In this document: positions 1 to 6,461 of the stretch, piece by piece | How the letters are laid out: every line of letters starts with the position of its first letter | Position numbering within the stretch: position 1 is the stretch's first letter | Assembly (NCBI GenBank): GCA_900538905.1 | Contig: UPZS01000055.1 | Coordinates: 1 to 8,863, forward strand | Length of the DNA stretch: 8,863 nucleotides | From: an uncultured Sutterella sp. | GTDB lineage: Bacteria; Pseudomonadota; Gammaproteobacteria; Burkholderiales; Burkholderiaceae_F | Reading direction: 5' to 3' | Notes under the pieces: generated by a model | What the model was told of the DNA's origin: nothing | Seen by the model: the letters and a program-made list of their open reading frames with translations, nothing else | Database searches by the model: none | Made by a program: the position numbers and the translations under genes

Positions 1-14
1 ATTTTTGATGCAAC

Positions 15-51
15 AAAAAGTCAGTTATTGCCTGTCAGTGCTGGCTTTTTT
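15..51 (+). terminator. Probable intrinsic terminator of an upstream gene
   Basis: A 10-bp stem (AAAAAGTCAG at 15-24 with CTGGCTTTTT at 41-50, one G-U pair) closes a 16-nt loop and ends in a run of T. This is the form of a Rho-independent terminator read on the + strand. The gene it serves lies left of the window. It insulates hom from upstream transcription, which implies that hom has its own promoter between about 52 and 159. The loop is long and part of the stem is A-T, so the call is moderate. Confidence 0.55.
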
Positions 52-159
52 CTCAATTTGAGTCTCTAAAGTCGGGATACAATCACAGAAAGCGCATTCA
101 TTTTTGTCTTCGGCCAAACGAAAGCGCCCGAACAATTGCAAAACAAAAGGAAAGAAACA

Positions 160-1467
160 ATGGAAGCAGTCAAAATCGGCATCGCCGGACTCGGAACCGT
201 AGGGGGCGGCACGTATGCCGTTCTTAAGCGTAACGCACAGGAACTTTCGCGCCGAGCCGGTGCTCCCATTGAAGTCAAGACCGTGGTTTGCCGCAATATT
301 GATCGCGCTCGCGGCATCGTTGACGAACGAGTGACGCTCTCTAAAGACTGGCACGATCTGGTCAATGATCCGGAAATCGTCATCGTCGTGGAAGTAATGG
401 GCGGCATTGAGCCAGCCAAGAGTCTGGTGCTTGAAGCCATTGCCGCCGGCAAGCATGTCGTAACGGCCAATAAGGCGCTTCTTGCGTTGCATGGCAATGA
501 AATTTTCACGGCGGCAGCCGAAAAGGGAGTGGCCGTATCGTATGAAGCTGCCGTGGCAGGGGGCATTCCGATCATCAAGAGTTTGCGCGAAGGGCTTGCC
601 GCCAACCGCATCGAATGGATCGCCGGCATCATCAACGGCACCTGCAATTTTATTTTGTCGACCATGCGTGACAAGGGGCTTTCCTTCGAAGAGGCGCTCG
701 CGCAGGCCAAGGCCTTGGGCTACGCGGAAGCCGACCCCACGTTTGACATCGAAGGGATTGACGCCGCTCACAAGATTACGCTCTTGAGCGCGCTCGCTTT
801 CGGCACGCCCGTTAACTTTGATGCCGTGACAGTTGAAGGCATCACAAAACTGACGGCGACCGACATCCGTTACGCGGAAAACATGGGCTACCGCATTAAA
901 TTGCTTGGCATTACCAAGCGTACGGAACGCGGCATTGAGCTGCGCGTGCATCCTGCACTCGTGCCGATGCGCCGACTGCTTGCCAATGTCGAAGGTGTGA
1001 TGAATGCGGTGGTTGTCAAGGGCGACGCTGTCGGCAGCACGCTTTTTTATGGCCGCGGTGCCGGTGCCGAACCCACTGCCTCGGCCGTAGTAGCCGATTT
1101 GGTAGACATCGTGCGTATGACGGCAGCGGGCGACGCTCAGGCGCTTAAGCCCGCAGAACACAATCAGGAAACGACGCAACTCGGTTGGTTGCCGATGAGC
1201 CAAACAGTGAGCTCTTATTATCTGCGCATTCCTGTGGCCGATGAACCGGGCGTGCTCGCACAGGTCGCTCGCATTTTTGCCGAACAGTCAATCTCGATCG
1301 AGTCGGTGCTGCAGCCCGAGGCGGTGATCGGCGAAAAGGACACGGAGATCGTGGCGATGACGCACAGCGCTCTGGAAGGATCTGTGACGGCAGCCATTGA
1401 AGCCATTGAGGCGCTGCCGAGCACGCGGGGCAAAGTGGTAATGATCCGCAAGGAAGAACTCAATTAA
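160..1467 (+). CDS. hom: Homoserine dehydrogenase
   Basis: This 435-residue enzyme reduces aspartate 4-semialdehyde to homoserine with NAD(P)H, in the cytosol, at the branch to threonine and methionine. The N-terminal Rossmann fold shows the glycine-rich loop GLGTVGGG at residues 10-17. VTANKALLA (101-109) holds a conserved Lys105. The catalytic domain contains GIINGTCNFIL (157-165 region) and EADPTFDIEGIDAAHK, whose Asp201 and Lys205 match the Asp/Lys spacing of the known catalytic pair. A C-terminal ACT domain occupies about 353-430 (IPVADEPGVLAQVARIF), as in monofunctional bacterial enzymes that are feedback-inhibited by threonine; no aspartate kinase is fused. I chose the ATG at 160 because AAGGA lies 8 bases upstream and the protein then begins directly at the Rossmann strand; a TTG at 136 would add eight poorly supported residues. 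The gene is followed 14 bp later by thrC and is almost certainly cotranscribed with it. Confidence 0.96.
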   Translation: MEAVKIGIAGLGTVGGGTYAVLKRNAQELSRRAGAPIEVKTVVCRNIDRARGIVDERVTLSKDWHDLVNDPEIVIVVEVMGGIEPAKSLVLEAIAAGKHVVTANKALLALHGNEIFTAAAEKGVAVSYEAAVAGGIPIIKSLREGLAANRIEWIAGIINGTCNFILSTMRDKGLSFEEALAQAKALGYAEADPTFDIEGIDAAHKITLLSALAFGTPVNFDAVTVEGITKLTATDIRYAENMGYRIKLLGITKRTERGIELRVHPALVPMRRLLANVEGVMNAVVVKGDAVGSTLFYGRGAGAEPTASAVVADLVDIVRMTAAGDAQALKPAEHNQETTQLGWLPMSQTVSSYYLRIPVADEPGVLAQVARIFAEQSISIESVLQPEAVIGEKDTEIVAMTHSALEGSVTAAIEAIEALPSTRGKVVMIRKEELN

Positions 1468-1481
1468 TCCGGAGCTGAGAA

Positions 1482-2933
1482 ATGGCAATCAAATACGCAA
1501 TGACCTATCAGTCCACGCGCGGCGAAGACGAGGGCGCGGGCTACAGTGACATCGTGCTCAAGGGACTTGCGGCCGACGGCGGTCTTTTCATGCCCCGCAT
1601 TTATCCGCAGGTCACCAAGACCGATCTTGAGGATTGGCGTCATTTGTCCTACGCAGAACTTGCGTTTGAGATCCTGCGTTTGTTTGCAACCGATATTGAG
1701 GAAGATACGCTCAAGACCATGCTTGCGGGAGTGTACCGCGAGGATGTCTACAACAACGGCCGCACCGGTGAGGACTTTTCCAAGATCACGCCGACGCGGT
1801 CCATTGACGGCAGCAAGATTCGCATTTTGGAACTTTCCAATGGCCCGACGCTTGCCTTCAAAGACATGGCGATGCAGTACCTTGGAGCGCTCTTTGAATA
1901 CATCCTCGAAAAGCGCAACACGGAACTCAATATTTTGGGGGCAACATCGGGGGATACAGGGTCGGCTGCCGAATACGCCATGCGCGGGCGCAAAGGCGTG
2001 CGCGTCTTCATGCTCTCTCCTGAGGGACGCATGAGCGCGTTTCAGCGAGCCCAGATGTACAGCCTCAAGGACCCTAACATCTTCAATATCGCGGTCAAAG
2101 GTTCGTTTGACGACGCGCAGGATATCGTCAAGGCCTGCAGTCAGGATGCCGGCTTTAAGGCAACCTACAACATCGGCACGGTCAATTCCATCAATTGGGC
2201 CCGCGTTTCGGCGCAGGTCGTCTATTACTTCAAGGGCTGGCTGGAAGTCACGGAAAAGCCCGGTGAAGTGATTGATGTCACGGTTCCGTCTGGTAACTTC
2301 GGAAATATCCTGGCCGGCTGGATTGCCAAGCAGATGGGACTGCCGATCGGACGACTCGTGGTGGCGACAAACGAAAATGACGTTCTCGACGAGTTCTTTA
2401 AGACCGGTGTCTACCGTGTGCGCGATAGCGAACATACGTTCGTGACGAGCTCTCCTTCGATGGATATTTCCAAGGCGAGCAATTTCGAGCGCTATATCTA
2501 CGATATTGTCGGACGTAACGCCGGGCGCATCAGGGAACTTTGGACACAGCTTGCTCTTAAGGGTGGTTTTGCTCTTACTGAGCGCGAAATGGCGCAAGTG
2601 CGCGAAAGCGGCTTTGTGTCGGCCAAGAGCACTCACGCCGATCGCATCAATACGATTCGTGAAGTCTTTGAAAAAGAAGGCCTTATCGTGGATCCGCACA
2701 CGGCCGACGGCATTTTTGCCGCACGGCAATACGTGCGCGCAGGCGTCAAGATGCTTTCTTTGGAAACAGCGCTTCCGGCGAAGTTCGCCGCAACAATTCA
2801 GGAAGCGATCGGCGCGGCTCCCGAAGTGCCTTCAAGCTATGTCGGCATCGAAAATCGCGAACAACACGTCACGGTGATGCCTGCCGATGTCGGAGCGGTG
2901 AAGAAGTTCATCTCTGAAACACTTAAGGCGTAG
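1482..2933 (+). CDS. thrC: Threonine synthase
   Basis: This 483-residue PLP enzyme converts O-phospho-L-homoserine to L-threonine and phosphate, the last step of threonine synthesis. The N-terminus MAIKYAMTYQSTRG and the motif ADGGLFMPR (31-39) are typical of the family. The PLP-binding lysine is Lys127 in GPTLAFKDMAMQ. The phosphate and cofactor loops are seen at SGDTGSAAEYAM (156-167) and PSGNFGNILAGW (269-280). Length and motifs fit the long (E. coli/fungal-like) class of threonine synthase. The ATG at 1482 has GGAG at 1471-1474, seven bases upstream. It lies 14 bp after hom and ends just before a strong hairpin terminator, so the operon appears to be only hom-thrC. Homoserine kinase, which makes its substrate, is not encoded here and must be elsewhere in the genome. 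Confidence 0.96.
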   Translation: MAIKYAMTYQSTRGEDEGAGYSDIVLKGLAADGGLFMPRIYPQVTKTDLEDWRHLSYAELAFEILRLFATDIEEDTLKTMLAGVYREDVYNNGRTGEDFSKITPTRSIDGSKIRILELSNGPTLAFKDMAMQYLGALFEYILEKRNTELNILGATSGDTGSAAEYAMRGRKGVRVFMLSPEGRMSAFQRAQMYSLKDPNIFNIAVKGSFDDAQDIVKACSQDAGFKATYNIGTVNSINWARVSAQVVYYFKGWLEVTEKPGEVIDVTVPSGNFGNILAGWIAKQMGLPIGRLVVATNENDVLDEFFKTGVYRVRDSEHTFVTSSPSMDISKASNFERYIYDIVGRNAGRIRELWTQLALKGGFALTEREMAQVRESGFVSAKSTHADRINTIREVFEKEGLIVDPHTADGIFAARQYVRAGVKMLSLETALPAKFAATIQEAIGAAPEVPSSYVGIENREQHVTVMPADVGAVKKFISETLKA

Positions 2934-2954
2934 TCATTTTCAGCAAACTTCGCA

Positions 2955-2992
2955 AAAAAGAGCCGGAATTCGATCGAAAACCGGCTCTTTTT
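2955..2992. terminator. Bidirectional intrinsic terminator between convergent genes
   Basis: A perfect 12-bp inverted repeat (AAAAAGAGCCGG at 2955-2966 with CCGGCTCTTTTT at 2981-2992) encloses a 14-nt loop that itself contains the palindrome TTCGATCGAA. The A-run on one side and T-run on the other let it stop transcription on both strands. It lies 21 bp after the thrC stop on the + strand and 13 bp past the stop of the minus-strand Sel1/TPR gene. It therefore ends both convergent transcription units. Confidence 0.9.
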
Positions 2993-3005
2993 CCGAGAAC
3001 AGTGC

Positions 3006-3566
3006 TTATTTGCAGAGAATTTCTCTCATGTTAAGCGTCTGGGCCTGTTGCTTTTGGTCGGCCGACAGCATCTCGTCGAGCATCATCATGCCGTGCTTGG
3101 CGCGGGTGTCTCCTGAGAGGTTGTAGAGCGCATAAGCGTAGCTCGGATTTTGTTTGACGCCTTTGCCTTCGGCATAGACAAGGGCCAGGTTGTTGGCGTG
3201 CATGGGTTCTGGCGCTTTGCAGAAGGCCGACTGATAGAGCGAAGCGGCTTTTCCGAAATCTTGTTTCACGCCTTTGCCTGAGAAGTATAGGTTGGCAAGA
3301 TTGGTGTCGCTGCCGGCCGAACTCTTTTCTTTAAGCAGTCCGTACCAGTGTTGTGCAGACTGATAGTTTCCTTTGCTTTCGAAGTAAAGCCCCACGGTGA
3401 ACGCCGCATCGGCGGCAATCACGTCGCTCGTACCGAACTTGATCGTGACGGCACGGTTGGCCCAGTCCAAGGCTTCTTTTTCGTTTCCTGTTTCCAGACA
3501 ACTGTCGGTGAGCAGACTCGCAATTTCCTGCAGGCGAGCCGGGTGCGGCATTTCACCGCGGTAGAC
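3006..3566 (-). pseudogene. 3' fragment of IS-disrupted secreted TPR/Sel1 gene
   Basis: This is the C-terminal 186 codons (counting Val-Tyr of the target duplication) of a gene whose start lies at 8180. An IS21-family element separates the two parts. Two Sel1-type repeats are clear: one around LANLYFSGKGVKQDFGKA and one around LALVYAEGKGVKQNPSYA, at about residues 657-685 and 693-721 of the rebuilt 756-residue protein. A TPR-like helix pair (GLYFESKGNYQSAQHWYGLL) precedes them. The protein ends ILCK and stops at 3006. The open frame runs left-to-right into the IS up to a GTG at 3629, giving 21 extra IS-derived residues, but that GTG has no Shine-Dalgarno and I do not believe it is a native start. 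Without its signal peptide this fragment would not be exported even if translated. The function of the intact protein is not known; Sel1/TPR arrays generally mediate protein contacts. Confidence 0.85.
3561..3566. repeat. Target-site duplication GTAGAC (left copy)
   Basis: This 6-bp sequence directly abuts the left end of the IS (TGAG...). It is repeated exactly at 6465-6470 next to the right end (...TTCA). Short direct duplications of this kind are made by IS21-family insertion. On the minus strand it reads GTC TAC (Val-Tyr) in the frame of the broken gene at both junctions. Confidence 0.88.
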
Positions 3567-3573
3567 TGAGAAA

Positions 3574-3671
3574 TCTCGAGCATTCGCACGATGCTTCTCA
3601 AACATTTGGACACCCAAAATCTCACACACTTGGACAGCCGGCTAAGGGTCAATCCTAAACATTCGGACACC
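3574..3671 (+). repeat. Iterated terminal repeats, IS left end (four units)
   Basis: Four related units are visible at about 3574-3591 (TCTCGAGCATTCGCACGA), 3595-3614 (TTCTCAAACATTTGGACACC), 3620-3637 (TCTCACACACTTGGACAG) and 3653-3671 (TCCTAAACATTCGGACACC). The shared core is roughly CTCAAACATTCGGACA. Spacing from one unit to the next is about 21, 25 and 33 bases. IS21-family elements are known to have such multiple repeats, bound by IstA. The outermost unit has a C in place of the first G of GGAC. Confidence 0.75.
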
Positions 3672-3686
3672 TGGAAGTGATTGACC

Positions 3687-3716
3687 AAGTCCTCTGTTTA
3701 ACCAACCGGAGGACTT
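3687..3716 (+). promoter_or_regulatory. Hairpin sequestering the istA ribosome-binding site
   Basis: AAGTCCTC (3687-3694) and GAGGACTT (3709-3716) form a perfect 8-bp inverted repeat with a 14-nt loop, and the second arm ends at the base before the istA ATG (3717). The only Shine-Dalgarno for istA, GGAGGA at 3708-3713, lies almost wholly within that arm. In mRNA the stem would hide the site and lower istA translation. I infer a role in restraining transposase production, as known in principle for other insertion sequences. The hairpin is directly visible; its effect is not shown. Confidence 0.6.
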
Positions 3717-5309
3717 ATGAATAAGTTTCCAGTTTCCCGTCTGCGGCAATTGCTCGGTTGCATGCAGGATGGCCTTTCAATCCGCGTCACCGCTCAGAAG
3801 TTGGGGATTTCCAAATCCTCTGTCAGTCTTCTTTCTCAAACAGCGCTATCGCATGGCGGCGGCGCCAAAGTGGCTGAGTTGATCCAATTGCCCGACACGC
3901 AGCTATTGGAGACTTTTTACCCATCGACCACCAAGGCATACCAAGAACCGGACTGGGTAGAAATTCACAAAAAGCTAGCCCGCCGCAATGTCACACTCAA
4001 ATTGCTGTACGACGCCTATAAGTCACAAGTCGTCAGACGTCCATACACCTACACCTCCTTTTGTCGCCGCTACTCCGAGTGGCGGCAAACCAACGGCCTT
4101 GGCGTACCCAACGGCAATGTCCAATCCATCCCCGGTGAGCGCATGGAGATTGACTTCGCCGGAGACAACCTCAAGTGGATTGATCCGAACTGTGAGGTAC
4201 AACGTGCGCGGTTGTTTATCGCGGTGTTGCCGTACAGCAACCTCACCTACGCTGAAGCCTTTCCCAATGAGAAGCAACAGAGCTGGATCTCCGGCATCGT
4301 TCACGCACTCGAATACTTCGGCGGTACGCCGCAGGTTCTTGTCATGGACAATGCAAAGGCACTCGTCAAGCACTCGAGCTGGTATGAGGGCGAAGTGCAG
4401 CAGACGGTACGTTCCCTGTGCAACTACTATGACATTGAGCCATGGGCGTGCCAACCTCGTCGCCGCAAGCAGAAAAACCGGGTCGAGGCCGGTGTAGGGC
4501 TCGCAGAGAGACGGATCATTGCTGCGATGGAGCTGGAGCGTATCCCGATGGCCCGCGATCTCGATCACCTCAACGAACAGGTAAAAGCGAAACTCGAAGA
4601 GCTTAATAACGCGCCGTTTACTGCAACAGAAAGGTCAAACTCCCGCAGGCAAATGTTTGAGGAAGAAGAACGCGAGTTTCTTGGCCGTCTGCCGCTCCAA
4701 GCCTTCTGCCCGTTGGATATTCGCGTCCTTGTCGTTGATCGTGGCCATTGCGTACGCATCTCCGGTGATGGTCATCGCTACAGCACGCCGCCGGAGTACA
4801 TCGGCAAGCGCGTTTCCGTAACGATCACCGATGACAAGATCTACATCTATGACCTGGATTCGTGGGGCAAAATCGCTGAGCGCAAGCGATACAAGAACCC
4901 ACAGGGCAACAAGACCCACCTATTGCCGGAACACCTGACTGACGCAGAAAGAAAATACCGACGCCAACCTCGCGAATGGGTTGCCGAGTTTGTCAAGGCT
5001 GGATTGCCGGAAGACTTTGCCGATCGTCTGGTGCGGCATCTAAAAAAAGGAAAAACCAACTTTCCTTGCGGCCGGGCTTGCAATGCTCTGATGAGGCTCT
5101 TCAAGTTTTTCCCCGTCTCCATCATCTATCAGGCTCTGAGTTCGCGTCTTGAGTACGGCAACGTCACCTATCATGAAACGCGCAAAAGATGTGAGCAGCT
5201 CATTTGGGCCAAAGAAAATAATCAGGAGCCCAACATTGGAAACGATCAAAGGATCGCGGACGACTATTTGTCTCCGGCTCACGCCAATATCAGAAACAAC
5301 TATCGATGA
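3717..5309 (+). CDS. istA: IS21-family transposase IstA
   Basis: This 530-residue DDE recombinase cuts the IS ends and joins them to target DNA, working with the ATPase IstB. An N-terminal helix-turn-helix for binding the terminal repeats is seen at about 17-40 (LSIRVTAQKLGISKSSVSLL). The integrase-type catalytic core begins near 138. The likely triad is Asp146 (MEIDFAGD), Asp211 (VLVMDNAKALVK) and Glu257 (KNRVEAGVGLAERRI), matching the IS21 pattern of DxxG, DNxK and a K-x-VE motif. The C-terminal part (after about 330) is beta-rich, as in the family's post-core domain. Length is typical and no stop or frameshift interrupts it. The ATG at 3717 follows GGAGGA closely, and that site is caught in a hairpin. 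istB starts 10 bp after the stop, so the two are cotranscribed. Confidence 0.93.
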   Translation: MNKFPVSRLRQLLGCMQDGLSIRVTAQKLGISKSSVSLLSQTALSHGGGAKVAELIQLPDTQLLETFYPSTTKAYQEPDWVEIHKKLARRNVTLKLLYDAYKSQVVRRPYTYTSFCRRYSEWRQTNGLGVPNGNVQSIPGERMEIDFAGDNLKWIDPNCEVQRARLFIAVLPYSNLTYAEAFPNEKQQSWISGIVHALEYFGGTPQVLVMDNAKALVKHSSWYEGEVQQTVRSLCNYYDIEPWACQPRRRKQKNRVEAGVGLAERRIIAAMELERIPMARDLDHLNEQVKAKLEELNNAPFTATERSNSRRQMFEEEEREFLGRLPLQAFCPLDIRVLVVDRGHCVRISGDGHRYSTPPEYIGKRVSVTITDDKIYIYDLDSWGKIAERKRYKNPQGNKTHLLPEHLTDAERKYRRQPREWVAEFVKAGLPEDFADRLVRHLKKGKTNFPCGRACNALMRLFKFFPVSIIYQALSSRLEYGNVTYHETRKRCEQLIWAKENNQEPNIGNDQRIADDYLSPAHANIRNNYR

Positions 5310-5319
5310 GGGGTGAACG

Positions 5320-6109
5320 ATGAGTCGATCGGTAATGGATCTTAAAGAGGTTTGCTTTGAGCTGTGCGCCGACGGCGTCCTGATAAAAGCGATGGAACTT
5401 GTCAAGCTTCCGAATTACCAAAGCTTAGATCCGGTGGAGTTCTTATACGAATGTCTCGTGAGCGAAGCGGCTCGAAGGCAAACGAGAAAGGTTGCGACGC
5501 GGATCAAAAAAATCAGCATGCTTCTATCCGGGCGCATGTATTGAAAATACTCTGTATGCACCTGACCGCAATCTGAATCGCGGATTGATTGAGCGTTTGG
5601 CCAGTTGCGATTGGATCCGAAATGGCGAGCATTGCGTCATCACAGGCGCCATCGGCAGCGGCAAAACTTGGTTGGCCAGCGCGTTGATGAATGCCGCAAT
5701 CCGAGCAGGATTTAGAGCAAAGTATTATCGCGTCAACGATCTTTTGTTCGAATACGCCGAAAGTGCCTCCGATACTACGTTGCGAGCGAGTAAGAAGAAA
5801 CAACTGAACAGGTATCACCTACTGATGATTGATGAATTCGGCCTAGGCGGCTTAACCGCGAATCAACGTGCTGACCTGTTGGAAATCATAAATGAGAGAA
5901 CGCGCGAAGGAGGCAAAAGCGTGATAGTTACAAGCGTGTTTCCGGTAGATGTCTGGTCGAGCTGTATCGGGGACGTGTCGTTTAGCGATTCCATTCTGGA
6001 CAGGCTCATTCATCGAGCTTGGCGCCTGAAGTTGGAGGGACCGTCTATGCGGAGCCGAACAGAGTGCAGCGCACTTGAAGATCCCTATGGAAAGAAACTG
6101 AAGCCTTAA
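5320..6109 (+). pseudogene. istB: IS21-family helper ATPase IstB, frameshifted at A7
   Basis: IstB is a AAA+/DnaA-like ATPase that selects target DNA and activates IstA. The sequence is in two frames. From the ATG at 5320 (GAGGGG upstream) an N-terminal part runs about 64 residues to RKVATRIKK and then meets TGA at 5542-5544. The rest of the family sequence continues in the +1 frame from the A-run at 5506-5512 (SACFYPG, then APDRNLNRGLIERL) to TAA at 6107. Dropping one A from the seven gives a continuous 262-residue protein, the usual IstB length, with Walker A GAIGSGKT at 109-116 and Walker B LLMIDE at about 167-172. So either one A was inserted and the gene is dead, or slippage on the A-run restores some full-length product. 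The second frame alone has only a TTG (5492) and no well-placed Shine-Dalgarno. A sequencing error in the homopolymer is also possible. Confidence 0.85.
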
Positions 6110-6393
6110 GGAGAAAGACTTTCAGACCGGCATCTCTTGAATCTTGAGTTTGATTAGCTGTGACTCGGGGCGCGCTCCGCATTCGCTCCGCGCGACTGAA
6201 TAGCTATGACAGCCTGCAAGCTCTCGCTCTGATTACACGGGATGCCCCAGCCGACGCTCCGACCTGCCTACTGCCCATTGTTTAACGACATGAGCGGCAG
6301 GTCGAACGCCGACTGGGTTAGAGAGGTAGAAACATCAACAGTAAAGAAGCACTCGGAACAACCACGCTTTCTCGATCAACGGCATCGAAACCA
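6110..6393. other. Gene-poor segment at the right side of the IS
   Basis: Between the istB stop and the right terminal repeats I find no convincing gene. GCTCCGC occurs twice (6174-6180 and 6185-6191) inside a GC-rich patch with a weak 5-bp inverted repeat, CGCGC/GCGCG (6171-6175 and 6190-6194). This patch is flanked by near-identical 10-mers, TAGCTGTGAC at 6155-6164 and TAGCTATGAC at 6201-6210. No T-run follows, so it is not an ordinary intrinsic terminator. An open frame at 6242-6451 runs straight into the terminal repeats and is not credible as a gene. Confidence 0.5.
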
Positions 6394-6451
6394 CAGTCCG
6401 AATGTTCGAGAATTGGGGTGTCCGAATGCAAGAGAATCATCGTCCGAATAA
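6394..6451 (-). repeat. Iterated terminal repeats, IS right end (three units)
   Basis: Read on the minus strand, three copies of the terminal motif are seen: around 6441-6451 (TATTCGGACG), at 6417-6436 (TTCTCTTGCATTCGGACACC) and at 6394-6412 (TTCTCGAACATTCGGACTG). They mirror the left-end units. The spacing of the outer two matches the left end, which supports the placement of the element's boundaries. Confidence 0.75.
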
Positions 6452-6461
6452 ATGGTAATTT

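Noticed and set aside
58..83. Possible hom promoter (TTGAGT at 58-63 and TACAAT at 78-83)
   Set aside because: The -10 box is fair but the spacer is only 14 bases, too short for a standard sigma-70 promoter, and no better -35 is evident.
25..1203. 392-residue open frame on the minus strand opposite hom
   Set aside because: It lies wholly antisense to a gene with clear family motifs, has no recognisable domain, and is a by-product of GC-rich codon use.
1464..2729. 421-residue open frame on the minus strand opposite thrC
   Set aside because: It is antisense to threonine synthase, with no motifs and an unlikely composition rich in His and Arg.
3567..3629. GTG start at 3629 making a 207-residue separate gene from the 3' fragment
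   Set aside because: The first 21 residues are translated IS terminal repeats, there is no Shine-Dalgarno, and the frame joins perfectly to the upstream fragment.
5364..5576. A -1 frameshift product in istB
   Set aside because: The -1 frame after the A-run does not resemble IstB and stops at 5576; only the +1 frame carries the Walker motifs.
3593..6439. Alternative IS ends at the inner TG/CA pair (TGCTTCTC and GAGAATCA)
   Set aside because: The flanks there give no direct repeat and the end similarity clearly extends outward; 3567 and 6464 give an exact 6-bp duplication.
6242..6451. 69-residue open frame in the right part of the IS
   Set aside because: Its C-terminal part is simply a translation of the terminal repeats, and there is no convincing start site or domain.
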